From: Sphingobacteriaceae bacterium
GTDB lineage: Bacteria; Bacteroidota; Bacteroidia; Sphingobacteriales; Sphingobacteriaceae
Assembly: GCA_903642215.1 (NCBI GenBank)
Contig: CAHJWG010000001.1
Coordinates: 248,001-312,000, forward strand
Direction of reading: 5' to 3'
DNA: 64,000 bases
The position numbers and the translations under genes are program-made. The notes beneath the pieces were generated by a model that was not told where the DNA came from, searched no databases, and saw nothing but the letters and a program-made list of their open reading frames with translations. This document shows positions 41,427 to 50,352 of this stretch, in pieces; positions within the stretch are counted from its first letter, which is position 1, and each line of letters opens with the position of its first letter.

Positions 41427-44243
41427 TCAATGCGCTTCCAGCCAGTTGTTGCCAACGCCGGTTTCTACCACAATCGGGATGCTGGTTTTCAGCGCATTTT
41501 GCATCAATTCTTTCACCAGCGGCTGTACAATTTCCAGTTCGTTTTTGGGCACATCAAACACCAACTCATCATGCACTTGCATCGTCATTTTGGTATTTAG
41601 TTTTTGGCTGATAATTTCGTTGTGGATGTTAATCATCGCAATCTTGATCATATCCGCAGCCGAACCCTGTATCGGCGCATTAATCGCATTTCGTTCGGCA
41701 TAACCACGCACGGTTGGATTATGCGAATTGATGTCTCGCAAATATCTTCTCCGGCCCAAAAGCGTTTCTACGTAACCGTTTTGGCGGGCAAAATCCAGCG
41801 TATCGCTCATGTAACTTTTAATACCGGAATATTGCGTAAAATATTGTTCGATAATATCCGAAGCTTCCTTGCGGGAAATACCCAAACCCTGCGACAAACC
41901 AAATGATGACTGACCATAAATAATCCCGAAATTTACCGCTTTGGCGTTCCGGCGTTCGGTAGAAGTAACTTCCTCAATCGTGCGGCCGTAAACTTTTGCA
42001 GCCGTTGCCGTGTGGATATCAATGCCTTTAGTAAACGCATCCGTCATGTTTTCGTCTTTGCTGATTTCGGCAATCAAACGCAGTTCAATCTGCGAATAAT
42101 CCGCAGAAAGCAACAAATGATCTTCATCCCGCGCTACAAAAGCTTTGCGCACTTCCCGGCCGCGTTCAGTCCGGATTGGGATATTTTGCAGATTCGGATT
42201 GTTGGAACTTAATCTTCCCGTAGCTGCAACTGCCTGATTATAAGAAGTATGCACACGGCCGGTTTTTGGGTTGATCATCAACGGCAGCGCATCAACATAA
42301 GTGGATTTAAGTTTTTGCAACTGACGGAAATCTAAAATATCCCGTACAATATCACTTTTATTTGCCAGTAAAAGAAGCACGTCTTCTCCGGTTTGATATT
42401 GCCCGGTTTTGGTTTTTTTGGCTTTCGGATCGAGCATTAACTTCTCAAACAAAACCTCGCCCAATTGCTTTGGCGAAGAAATATTGAACTTCAATCCTGC
42501 TTTTTCATAAACCGTTTTTTCCAGTTGAATCAGGTCGCTTTCCAAATGCACCGAAGATTCTTTGAGTGTTTGCTGATTGATTTTTACGCCTTCAAATTCC
42601 ATCCCGGCCAGCACATGGATTAACGGATATTCCAGATCGTGCGCCAGTTTTTCTGCTTTCACTTCCTTCAAAATCGGCTCAAATGCTTCTTTTAACTGCA
42701 AAGTTATGTCGGCATCTTCAGCCGCATATTCCTTTACTTTTTCCACGTCTACATCGCGCATCGTGCCCTGGTTTTTGCCTTTGGCACCGATGAGCGATGT
42801 GATGGAAACCGGCGTATAACCCAGATAATTTTCAGCTAATAAATCCATGCCGTGGCGCGTATCCGGATCGATCAGGTAATGCGCCATCATCGTATCAAAC
42901 AGCGCGCCGGCCAGATTTATGCCGTACCATTTCAACACTAAAATATCAAATTTTAAGTTCTGGCCGATCTTCATGAGCTGTTCATTTTCCAAAACCTTTT
43001 TAAATTCGTTTACAATATTTTGGGTTTCAATCTGATCCGCAGGAACCGGAACGTAATAACCTTTTCCAATTTCAACCGAAAACGACAAACCAACCAATTC
43101 GCATTGATTGGCATCTGTGCCGGTGGTTTCTGTGTCGAAGCAAAAAGATTTTTGGGTTGATAAAAGTTCGATCAGCTCTTTCCGTTTTTCCGGCGTATCA
43201 ACCAAAAAATAATTATGCTCGGTGTTATCAATATTTTTATTGGCAACTTTTGGTTCCGGCGTTTGCGTTGCTGCGGAATTTATGCCGGTAAAAGAAGCAT
43301 TGCCATTGTCTGCCGGATTACTAAATAAATCTGCCTGCACGCCAGGATTTGTACGTACTTCATTTACCGAAAAATCTTCGCCAAAAACACGTCGGCCAAT
43401 CGTCCTGAATTCTAACTCCACAAAAAGCGGTTCCAGTAATTCGCGGCTCGGTTTGCCAACTAATAAAGCTTCTTCATCCAGTTCTACCGGCGCATTTAAA
43501 ATGATGGTGGCCAGCTTTTTAGAGATCATTCCCTGCTCGGCAAAGTTTTCTACGTTTTCGCGCATTTTACCTTTCAGCTGATGTGCGTTGGCAATCACTT
43601 CCTCCACAGAACCAAACTGCTTGATGAGTAATTTAGCAGTTTTTTCGCCGATTCCCGGGATGCCCGGAATGTTATCCACCGCATCTCCCCACAAACCTAA
43701 AATATCGATCACCTGTTCGGGCGTTTGCACTTCCCATTTTTCCAATACTTCTTTTACACCTAAAATTTCCATGTCGTTGCCCATGCGCGCGGGTTTGTAC
43801 ACGAAGATGTTTTCGGAAACCAACTGACAAAAGTCCTTGTCGGGTGTCATGCAAAAAACGGTATAACCAACTTTTTCGGCTTTTTTGGCTAAGGTTCCAA
43901 TCACGTCATCCGCTTCAAAACCATCCGAAGTAATCACCGGAATATTAAAACCTTCTACCAGCCGCTTTACATACGGCAAAGCCAGCGATAAATCCTCGGG
44001 CATGGCTTGGCGATGTGCTTTGTACGCTACAAAATCAGTATGGCGTTCCGTCGGCGCATCAGTATCAAAAACCACGGCCAAATGTGTTGGTGCTTCTTTT
44101 TTGAGGATTTCCATCAGCGTATTGGCAAAACCCATTACGGCAGACGTGTTGATGCCGCCGGACGTAAAGCGCGGATTTTTGCTGAGGGCGAAATGGGCAC
44201 GGTAGATGAGCGCCATGCCATCCAAAAGAAATAATTTTTTCAT
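41427..44243 (-). CDS. polA: DNA polymerase I
   Basis: About 938 residues, starting MKKLFLLDGMALIYRAHFA; an upstream ATG six codons earlier is possible. Domain order: 5'-nuclease (VVFDTDAPTERH, SDGFEADDVIGTLA, PGIPGIGEKTAKLLI; residues 1-290), a variable linker, 3'-5' exonuclease with intact DxE motif (CFDTETTGTDANQCELVGLS, NLKFDILVLKW, YAAEDADITL), and polymerase (LLSADYSQIELRLIA, FGIIYGQSSFG, MQVHDELVFDVP). Proofreading therefore looks active. An exact dispersed repeat (43287-43300) sits in the linker, encoding NASFTG, and three near copies lie elsewhere in three frames. Confidence 0.97.
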   Translation of the reverse strand: MKKLFLLDGMALIYRAHFALSKNPRFTSGGINTSAVMGFANTLMEILKKEAPTHLAVVFDTDAPTERHTDFVAYKAHRQAMPEDLSLALPYVKRLVEGFNIPVITSDGFEADDVIGTLAKKAEKVGYTVFCMTPDKDFCQLVSENIFVYKPARMGNDMEILGVKEVLEKWEVQTPEQVIDILGLWGDAVDNIPGIPGIGEKTAKLLIKQFGSVEEVIANAHQLKGKMRENVENFAEQGMISKKLATIILNAPVELDEEALLVGKPSRELLEPLFVELEFRTIGRRVFGEDFSVNEVRTNPGVQADLFSNPADNGNASFTGINSAATQTPEPKVANKNIDNTEHNYFLVDTPEKRKELIELLSTQKSFCFDTETTGTDANQCELVGLSFSVEIGKGYYVPVPADQIETQNIVNEFKKVLENEQLMKIGQNLKFDILVLKWYGINLAGALFDTMMAHYLIDPDTRHGMDLLAENYLGYTPVSITSLIGAKGKNQGTMRDVDVEKVKEYAAEDADITLQLKEAFEPILKEVKAEKLAHDLEYPLIHVLAGMEFEGVKINQQTLKESSVHLESDLIQLEKTVYEKAGLKFNISSPKQLGEVLFEKLMLDPKAKKTKTGQYQTGEDVLLLLANKSDIVRDILDFRQLQKLKSTYVDALPLMINPKTGRVHTSYNQAVAATGRLSSNNPNLQNIPIRTERGREVRKAFVARDEDHLLLSADYSQIELRLIAEISKDENMTDAFTKGIDIHTATAAKVYGRTIEEVTSTERRNAKAVNFGIIYGQSSFGLSQGLGISRKEASDIIEQYFTQYSGIKSYMSDTLDFARQNGYVETLLGRRRYLRDINSHNPTVRGYAERNAINAPIQGSAADMIKIAMINIHNEIISQKLNTKMTMQVHDELVFDVPKNELEIVQPLVKELMQNALKTSIPIVVETGVGNNWLEAH

Positions 44244-44329
44244 GGGGAATAAAGATTGCACCGACGTAAAATGATTACACCGATTAATGCAATTTTAAGG
44301 ATTTGGATTGATTGGGCGATGCAGGAAAA

Positions 44330-44899
44330 TCAGAATCTGAAGCTGCAATTTTCAACATGATCGTTTATCAAACCAACTGCTTGTAAATAAGCGTAGCAAA
44401 TGATGGAGCCAAAAAACTTTACACCGCGTTTTTTAAGTTCTTTGCTGATTTTATCGGAGATTTCGCTGGTGGGCTGCAGCATTTCTCCGGCTTTAACTTC
44501 GTTTACAACAGGTTTTCCTTCGGGAAAAAAGCCAATCAAAAAGTTATAAAAAGAACCGAATTCTTGCTGCATCTTCAAAAAAATCTGCGCCGTAGTTATG
44601 GCCGATGCTATTTTTAAACGATTACGAATAATACCGGCATCCTGCATTAACGTTTCCACATCTAATTCAGTGAATGCTGCTACTTTTACCGGATCAAAAC
44701 CGGCAAAAGCTTTGCGGTAATTTTCTCTCCGGCGTAAAATAGTGATCCAGCTTAAACCGGCCTGTGCAGATTCGAGGATCAGAAATTCAAATAAAATCTG
44801 ATCGTTTTGAACTGGTTTGCCCCATTCTTCGTCGTGATATTTGGTGTAAAGTTCATCTGTCCCGCACCAGGAACAACGGATAATCAGGCTTTCTTCCAT
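44330..44899 (-). CDS. tag: DNA-3-methyladenine glycosylase I
   Basis: A 189-residue base-excision repair glycosylase. Zinc ligands at both ends are visible, RCSWCGTDELYTKYHDEEWG at the N-terminus and NDHVENC at the C-terminus. SAQAGLSWITILRRRENYRKAF (quoted in part) and KKRGVKFFGSIICYAYLQAVG carry the substrate pocket. It removes 3-methyladenine from DNA. An alkyltransferase-like gene lies 460 bases upstream, so two alkylation-damage genes are close. Confidence 0.95.
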   Translation of the reverse strand: MEESLIIRCSWCGTDELYTKYHDEEWGKPVQNDQILFEFLILESAQAGLSWITILRRRENYRKAFAGFDPVKVAAFTELDVETLMQDAGIIRNRLKIASAITTAQIFLKMQQEFGSFYNFLIGFFPEGKPVVNEVKAGEMLQPTSEISDKISKELKKRGVKFFGSIICYAYLQAVGLINDHVENCSFRF

Positions 44900-44910
44900 C
44901 CTCTAAAATT

Positions 44911-44941
44911 AAAAATGCCGCCTAATTTAAGCAGCATTTTT
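44911..44941 (-). terminator. Terminator after the small lipoprotein gene
   Basis: AAAAATGC (44911-44918) pairs with GCATTTTT (44934-44941) and, after one mismatch, GC with GC further in. On the minus strand it follows the lipoprotein stop at 44948 and is trailed by an A/T-rich run before tag. Confidence 0.65.
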
Positions 44942-44947
44942 AAAAAT

Positions 44948-45241
44948 TTATCTCGACCGCCAGCCGCCACGTACCCAAGTATGTCCGCGCCTGTTGTGGT
45001 TCCATTGGCCGGGATGATAGCTATAACCAGGCCGCGGCCGGCTCCAGTAACCCGGCCTTGCTACGTATCTTCCGCTGTTCCAATAATATTCCGGGCCGAT
45101 CCAGATGGCACCGGCGTAAGGAGCAACCGGACGTGTATAAACGTAAGGTGCCGGGCGTTCGGAAACGTAATATGCACCGCCGCAGGAGGCAAGCACCATA
45201 ACTAATGTGCAGGCCAGCAAAACTGATTTTATCTTTTTCAT
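44948..45241 (-). CDS. Small tyrosine/arginine/proline-rich lipoprotein (YXWGXW-repeat-like)
   Basis: A 97-residue lipoprotein precursor with lipobox VLASCGG (cysteine at about residue 20). The mature part is rich in aromatic and basic residues with repeated units such as GPEYYWNSGRYVARPGYW, RPRPGYSYHPGQWNHNRRGHTW and GGW. This resembles the YXWGXW repeat family of envelope proteins of unknown role. Strong positive charge suggests binding to an anionic envelope polymer; that is inference. Confidence 0.75.
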   Translation of the reverse strand: MKKIKSVLLACTLVMVLASCGGAYYVSERPAPYVYTRPVAPYAGAIWIGPEYYWNSGRYVARPGYWSRPRPGYSYHPGQWNHNRRGHTWVRGGWRSR

Positions 45242-45357
45242 AAACTTAATTTTAAATTTATGACCGGTCTAAAATCGAAGCGTTTAATTTGTAACACAGA
45301 TTTTGCTTTTTTTATCAGCTTTAAAATTGGCATTCAGTAATAGTAATAATGCTTCTT

Positions 45358-45699
45358 TTATAAGGGTAAATCCAATTCTTCGGCCGGGTTCCAAAACAGC
45401 TCTTTAAAGTTTTTAATCTGATCATCATCTACCGTAATCCCTTCACTTTCCAGCATTTCCTGCATCAAATTCGGGCTGCCGAAACGATGTTTCCCGGTTA
45501 ACAAACCAATCCGGTTTACCACGCGGTGTGCCGGAACCGGCGGAAATATTTTGAACGAATTGCCCATTGCGTAACCAACCATTCGTGAAGAACCTTTTGT
45601 ACCCAAAAACTCGGCAATGGCACCGTAGGAAGTTACCCGGCCGGCCGGAATCTGGCGGACTACCCAGTAAACACGATCATAAAAGCTGTCGTTTTCCAT
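45358..45699 (-). CDS. Alkyltransferase-like protein (MGMT family without catalytic cysteine)
   Basis: A 113-residue protein with the DNA-binding domain of O6-alkylguanine-DNA alkyltransferase: YWVVRQIPAGRVTSYGAIAEFLG, SSRMVGYAMG and VPAHRVVNRIGLLTG. The active-site PCHRV motif reads PAHRV, so the alkyl-accepting cysteine is an alanine. Such alkyltransferase-like (ATL) proteins bind O6-alkylguanine and hand it to nucleotide excision repair. Its stop lies within a dispersed repeat copy (45349-45362). It starts 8 bases after the trmB stop, so the two are likely co-transcribed. Confidence 0.92.
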   Translation of the reverse strand: MENDSFYDRVYWVVRQIPAGRVTSYGAIAEFLGTKGSSRMVGYAMGNSFKIFPPVPAHRVVNRIGLLTGKHRFGSPNLMQEMLESEGITVDDDQIKNFKELFWNPAEELDLPL

Positions 45700-45707
45700 T
45701 GCTAAAT

Positions 45708-46358
45708 TTACTCAAAAGAAAACTTTACATAATTGATGTTTTTGTTGTTGCTGAGATACTTCTTTTCGTAATAAGTTTTGATGGATAAAATCTCGTTATC
45801 GTATTCGGAATGATACAAATCATTTGTGCTGACATATAATTTTAGATTCTGTGCTGCAATTTTTTCCAATGTATAAGTGTACAAATCATCGTTATCTGTT
45901 TTAAGGTGGATAAAGCCGCCGGGTTGTAAAATCTGCCGGTACTGATCGAGAAAACGCGGAGAAGTGAGCCGCTTTTTTTCGCGGCCCAGCTGCGGCTGCG
46001 GATCGGGGAAAGTGATCCAGATTTCTGATACTTCGTTTACCGTAAAATATTCGGCAATGTTTTCAATTTGGATCCGCAAAAAACTAACATTATTAATTCC
46101 TTCTTCCAGCGCGGTTTTAGCACCGCGCCAAATCCGGTTTCCTTTATAATCTACACCGATAAAGTTTTTTTGAGGGCATAAACGCGCCATTTCAACAGTA
46201 TATTCTCCTTTTCCGCAAGCCAATTCTAAAACAACAGGATGGTTATTTTTAAAATGTTTTGCAAGCCAATTTCCTTTTAAAGCATGCCCTTCTGTAAGTT
46301 GCAAAACGTTTTTGAAGGTAGAAATCTCTGTAAAACGCCTCAATTTATCTTTTCCCAA
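45708..46358 (-). CDS. trmB: tRNA (guanine-N7-)-methyltransferase
   Basis: A 216-residue SAM-dependent methyltransferase that forms m7G46 in tRNA. Motif I is VLELACGKGEYTVEMARL (about residue 38), followed by FIGVDYKGNRIWRGAK; the TrmB signature EIWITFPDPQPQ with RLTSPRFLDQY is at about residue 110. No RBS information decides the start. It is upstream of the ATL gene on the minus strand. Confidence 0.96.
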   Translation of the reverse strand: MGKDKLRRFTEISTFKNVLQLTEGHALKGNWLAKHFKNNHPVVLELACGKGEYTVEMARLCPQKNFIGVDYKGNRIWRGAKTALEEGINNVSFLRIQIENIAEYFTVNEVSEIWITFPDPQPQLGREKKRLTSPRFLDQYRQILQPGGFIHLKTDNDDLYTYTLEKIAAQNLKLYVSTNDLYHSEYDNEILSIKTYYEKKYLSNNKNINYVKFSFE

Positions 46359-46455
46359 AACTTAAAAATTTAGCGCGAAAATAGCTTTAGCAAAGGATTT
46401 AACAAGTTTTTAAGGCATAAAAAGAGCTCAACCAAACAGTTAAGCTTTTTCGGGA

Positions 46456-46566
46456 GATGCTTCTTTTATCGACTAAAAAATGGCTTTCTTTTATAGAAAT
46501 AACTTCGAGTTCAGGTACAATTTATAACTTAATAGCTTTCATTTTCGGCACTAACGCTTTCATAAC
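46456..46566. repeat. Left copy of a 111-bp direct repeat flanking a three-gene insert
   Basis: This segment aligns without gaps to 50242-50352, with 9 mismatches by eye (about 92 percent identity). It contains a dispersed repeat copy (46457-46470), an untranslated stretch and the 3' end of the transporter gene. Its partner lies 3786 bases to the right. Confidence 0.9.
46522..46566 (-). pseudogene. Remnant of the 3' end of the hexuronate transporter gene
   Basis: On the minus strand this reads MKALVPKMKAIKL and a TAA stop, against MKALVPKMKAIEL and TAA at the end of the intact transporter (50308-50352). Only about 14 codons are left. It is direct evidence that the left repeat was once joined to a transporter coding sequence. 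Confidence 0.85.
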
Positions 46567-46577
46567 TATGCAAATTG

Positions 46578-48254
46578 TTACTTTATTCCAAGAGATGACA
46601 GGTAGGCAAGTGCTTTTTCTAATACCAGATCTCTATCATCTACAATACTTTGAACAGTTTTATTAACCGGAATGTCGATTTTTACACCAACTCGCTGGGT
46701 AGGGCTTTTATCGGGATAATATATGCCGTAACCCGAAAAACCAATCGAAATTTTATTTCCCATTGATATTGGTGATACTGCGCCATCCGCACCTGCGGTC
46801 TGGCTGCCGATTGTAATTGAACCGGGTATGGTTTGCAGTACCATTGCAGAGTATTCGCCCTGACTTTGCGACCGTTCATCGACTAATATAATAGTTTTTC
46901 CTTTAAAATATTTAGGGTTAACATCGCCAATTTTAAAAGATGGCTTCCAGGTAAACATCCCCGGATTATCTGTAGTAAACACAGTCGAGAAATTTATAAT
47001 TTTAGGTTCCGGAAGCATAATTCCCATGATGTTAAAAAAATCTTCCTGGCCCGGGTAATTTCTTACATCAAAAATTACAGCTTTACTTCGCATAATTATT
47101 TTACGGATAGTATCGAGGTTACTGCTAAATATTTGTGCAGCATAAATGTAAGCTATTAAATTACTTATGGATTTGTAACCTGTTTGATTAGCCGTGTAAT
47201 TATTAATATCAACCCAATTTTTTGAGTTAACCGGAATGCACTTAACAATGGTAGAAAATATACGGTTACCTCTTTTAATCTTTAATTTCTCGGAAATATA
47301 ATGTGTATCGAATAATCTCCAGGCAATTATTCCATTTTGAGCCACTTTGTTAGACCCGGAAACATAAGTTCTTAGCTGCTTTATTTTTTTTGAAATAGAG
47401 ATTCTGTTAATTTCTAAAATAATATTACCTTTTTCTAAACCAGCGTTATTGCATAAAGAATCGTTAGCAGTTTTTCTGATTATCGCTACTCCTGCAATGA
47501 TCTGGGCGTAAAAAGGTGCAGTGTATTTACCATAAAGCAAATTGTTAATTGGGCTATCATCTCCAGCTATTGATACATAAGAATGCCCGTTATGCAACGA
47601 AACCGAGAGTTTAAGCAGCGCTTTATAATAAGAAAACTTATCACTTGCTTCTGTAAATTTGGGTATAAATCTCTTTAGAATATCTCCCCAATATTCCCCT
47701 ATCAAATATTTATTAGGGTCGAAATAATTAATAACGTTCCAAAACCTGGCGAGAAATAGCTGTCGGTATTCGGCATTAGGAAAGGATATTTCCTGGTAGT
47801 TTTTCTCGCCACTGAAATCAGATTGATTGTTATATTTAATAAAACGGTTGTAGCCCTGGTTTCGGTTTCGATAAATTACCTTGAGTTTTTTGCGGTTCTG
47901 ATTGTTAAACGTTTGGGTATCATTTAACCAAAATAGATCAAAGTTTGCTTTAAATAAGTTATCAGAAATTTTTATCGGTACTATCTTTTTAACTGGTCCG
48001 GCTGCTTTAATTAATAAATCAATTTGTCTGTTAAATAATATATTACTTTTAGCAGTAATTACCTGATTGATGTGCGCAATGTAAACAGAATCCCAGTCGA
48101 TATTCCCTGTTGCTACATTTGGATGGTGATACTTAATAAATCCCCATACCTTATCATATGCAGCAATTCGTTGAACAGTAGTTTGGCTTATAGAATATTT
48201 TGGACTAAATAATATTAATGCAAAAATAAGTGCTTGCAGGTTAAAGGATTTCAT
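46578..48254 (-). CDS. S41 family peptidase
   Basis: A 558-residue exported protease with signal peptide (FALILFSPKYSISQ). A PDZ-like segment is seen at SLCNNAGLEKGNIILEINRI. The catalytic region has VIFDVRNYPGQEDFF, then VDERSQSQGEYSAMVLQTI with the serine region, and GSQTAGADGAVSPISMGNKI with YYPDKSPTQRVGVKID, as in C-terminal processing-type peptidases. It lies inside the direct-repeat-bounded segment and is divergent from a LytS/LytTR pair across a 191-bp gap, so it is a plausible target of that system. The codons are more A+T rich than those of the hexuronate genes. Confidence 0.85.
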   Translation of the reverse strand: MKSFNLQALIFALILFSPKYSISQTTVQRIAAYDKVWGFIKYHHPNVATGNIDWDSVYIAHINQVITAKSNILFNRQIDLLIKAAGPVKKIVPIKISDNLFKANFDLFWLNDTQTFNNQNRKKLKVIYRNRNQGYNRFIKYNNQSDFSGEKNYQEISFPNAEYRQLFLARFWNVINYFDPNKYLIGEYWGDILKRFIPKFTEASDKFSYYKALLKLSVSLHNGHSYVSIAGDDSPINNLLYGKYTAPFYAQIIAGVAIIRKTANDSLCNNAGLEKGNIILEINRISISKKIKQLRTYVSGSNKVAQNGIIAWRLFDTHYISEKLKIKRGNRIFSTIVKCIPVNSKNWVDINNYTANQTGYKSISNLIAYIYAAQIFSSNLDTIRKIIMRSKAVIFDVRNYPGQEDFFNIMGIMLPEPKIINFSTVFTTDNPGMFTWKPSFKIGDVNPKYFKGKTIILVDERSQSQGEYSAMVLQTIPGSITIGSQTAGADGAVSPISMGNKISIGFSGYGIYYPDKSPTQRVGVKIDIPVNKTVQSIVDDRDLVLEKALAYLSSLGIK

Positions 48255-48445
48255 GATTTGACTTTTATGACAACAGACTTAATTATTTGAATAAGCAAAT
48301 ATGTTATACACAATACATTTTTATAAATTTATTAGTTGGACGGGTAGATTTGACTGTTAAACTTAACGCAACCGTATTCAACATGTAAAAAGGTCTGTTC
48401 ATCGAAAAAAATCTTTTTTGAAGTAGTAGCGATATATCTTGAGTA

Positions 48446-49537
48446 ATGATGCCTTACCTATATAAATTGAACTACAAGCAAAAAGGCCTTATTGCAGAAT
48501 TATTCTACTTGTTTGTTATCGGCATCTTAAGCCCTTTCTGTGTTGGGTTACAAACCTGGAGCCAGGATAAAATTCCTAATTCGTTGGGTTATATAGTTAT
48601 TAATATCTTGCAATTACCTGTTGTAATTCTATTTTACAAGTTTTATTTGCCGTACACCATAGGTAATAAGCGTTACTACTTATTTGTATTATTATTACCT
48701 GTGTACCTATTCCTTTATGGCTTGAATGAACGCTTAGGTATAGGGGCCGTTATTAATATGCCTTTTATTTTAGAAGCTTATCGGCATAATATCAGCGGGG
48801 CACGCCCATGGGATTTTACGCAGGGCTATTTTAATACAGATATTGGTTATACCTTTCTTATCTTACTTGCAGGTACAGCCCTTTACGTCATTCAATTACT
48901 TTTTAAAAACCAACATCAGCTTTTGACTGTCGAAACAGAAAAATTAAAACTTGAACTCAAACACTTAAAATCCCAGATACAACCTCACTTTTTTTTTAAC
49001 ACACTTAACAATTTGTATTCTTTAAGTGTGCAGGGTTCTTTAAAAACACCACATATGATCAATGATCTTTCAGGTATTATGCGATACGTATTATATGAAA
49101 CTGCCCATGAAAAAGTGTCCTTAACTCAAGAAATCGGATTTATAAAAAGTTATATCAACCTTGAAAATCTGCGTCATTCTTCTACTAACTTAATTGATCT
49201 ATCAATTCAGGGAGATATTGAAAATATTAGAATTGAACCTTTGCTGTTTCTGCCATTAATTGAAAACACATTTAAGCATTCATTGCAAAAGAACATACCT
49301 GATAAATGGGTTAAGATAGTGCTTGCAGTAGATAACGATGAACTGATTTTTCAAACCTCTAACCCAACTGAAGTTTTGTTTAAAAATAATACTTATCTAA
49401 AAAATGGAATAGGCTTGACTAACATAAAAAAACGTATAGAGCTTCTATATCCGGGAAACCATAAACTGGAGATTTTTGAAGAGAACAACATATATACAGT
49501 AACTTTAATACTAACAATACAGCTTAAAAATGACTAA
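48446..49537 (+). CDS. LytS/YehU-type sensor histidine kinase
   Basis: A 363-residue membrane kinase with four to five N-terminal hydrophobic helices (residues 15-155) and no obvious extracytoplasmic sensor domain. The His_kinase motif LKSQIQPHFFFNTLNNLYSL carries the phosphorylated histidine (about residue 178); the ATPase domain shows LPLIENTFKHSLQ and NGIGLTNIKKRIELLYPG. It overlaps the response regulator gene by 8 bases. Confidence 0.92.
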   Translation: MMPYLYKLNYKQKGLIAELFYLFVIGILSPFCVGLQTWSQDKIPNSLGYIVINILQLPVVILFYKFYLPYTIGNKRYYLFVLLLPVYLFLYGLNERLGIGAVINMPFILEAYRHNISGARPWDFTQGYFNTDIGYTFLILLAGTALYVIQLLFKNQHQLLTVETEKLKLELKHLKSQIQPHFFFNTLNNLYSLSVQGSLKTPHMINDLSGIMRYVLYETAHEKVSLTQEIGFIKSYINLENLRHSSTNLIDLSIQGDIENIRIEPLLFLPLIENTFKHSLQKNIPDKWVKIVLAVDNDELIFQTSNPTEVLFKNNTYLKNGIGLTNIKKRIELLYPGNHKLEIFEENNIYTVTLILTIQLKND

Positions 49538-50222
49538 TTGTATTATTGTTGATGATGAACCTTTGGCGAAACAGCTCATTCAAAGTTATATAGACCAGAT
49601 TCCAGATTTGACATGCTTGGGGAGTTTTGATACAGCTGTTGAGGCCTTCTCAGCCCTCCATCAGCATTGTGTTGATGTTATCTTTTTAGACATCGAAATG
49701 CCCGGTATAACTGGGTTGAACTTTATAAAATCATTAAAAGTAAGCCCCAAAATTGTTTTTGTAACGGCTTATACAGAACACGCCGTTGAAGCATTTGATC
49801 TCGATGCTGCAGATTATCTTATAAAGCCGGTAACATTTGAACGATTTTTTAAAGCGTTTCAAAAAATTACTTTAATTAAAACTAATGATCAAACGTTTAA
49901 TTTAACTATAAATAAAGTTCCTTACATTTTTTTAAAGGTAGATCGCCGTTTAATCAAAATTGATTTGTCATCCATTATTTATATTGAAAGTTTCGGTGAT
50001 TACTTAAAAGTTCATACAGTAACCCAACTATATGTTACCTATATGACTTTTGCAAAACTATTGAATCTTCTTCCTGCGTTGGATTTTATTCGTATCCATC
50101 GATCTACTATTGTAAATACCTGCTATATAAAGTTTATAGAAGGAAATATAGTAAATATCGGTAATAGAGAACTGCCAATCGGTCAGACTTATAGAGAAGG
50201 TCTTGTTAATAAAATTAGTTAG
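49530..50222 (+). CDS. LytTR family response regulator
   Basis: A 230-residue regulator. The receiver has the acidic pair VDDEPLAKQLI, phosphoacceptor aspartate in VIFLDIEMPGITG (about residue 54) and lysine in ADYLIKPV (about residue 103). The LytTR DNA-binding domain follows, with IIYIESFGDYLKVHT, FIRIHRSTIVN and VNIGNRELPIGQTYR. It probably controls the divergent S41 peptidase gene or itself. Confidence 0.94.
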   Translation: MTNCIIVDDEPLAKQLIQSYIDQIPDLTCLGSFDTAVEAFSALHQHCVDVIFLDIEMPGITGLNFIKSLKVSPKIVFVTAYTEHAVEAFDLDAADYLIKPVTFERFFKAFQKITLIKTNDQTFNLTINKVPYIFLKVDRRLIKIDLSSIIYIESFGDYLKVHTVTQLYVTYMTFAKLLNLLPALDFIRIHRSTIVNTCYIKFIEGNIVNIGNRELPIGQTYREGLVNKIS

Positions 50223-50241
50223 CTCATCATTTTTTTGGGCT

Positions 50242-50352
50242 GATACTTCTTTTATCGACTAAAAAATGGCTTTCTTTTATAGAAATAACCTCAAGTTCAA
50301 TTACAATTTATAACTCAATAGCTTTCATTTTCGGTACCAAAGCTTTCATAAC
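50242..50352. repeat. Right copy of the 111-bp direct repeat
   Basis: Contains a dispersed repeat copy (50243-50256), a region after the stop and the last 15 codons of the intact transporter gene. Pairs with 46456-46566. Confidence 0.9.

Noticed and set aside
46456-50352. The repeat-bounded segment as an insertion sequence or classic genomic island
   Set aside because: No transposase, integrase, terminal inverted repeats or tRNA gene was seen; the direct repeats are far longer than a target site duplication.
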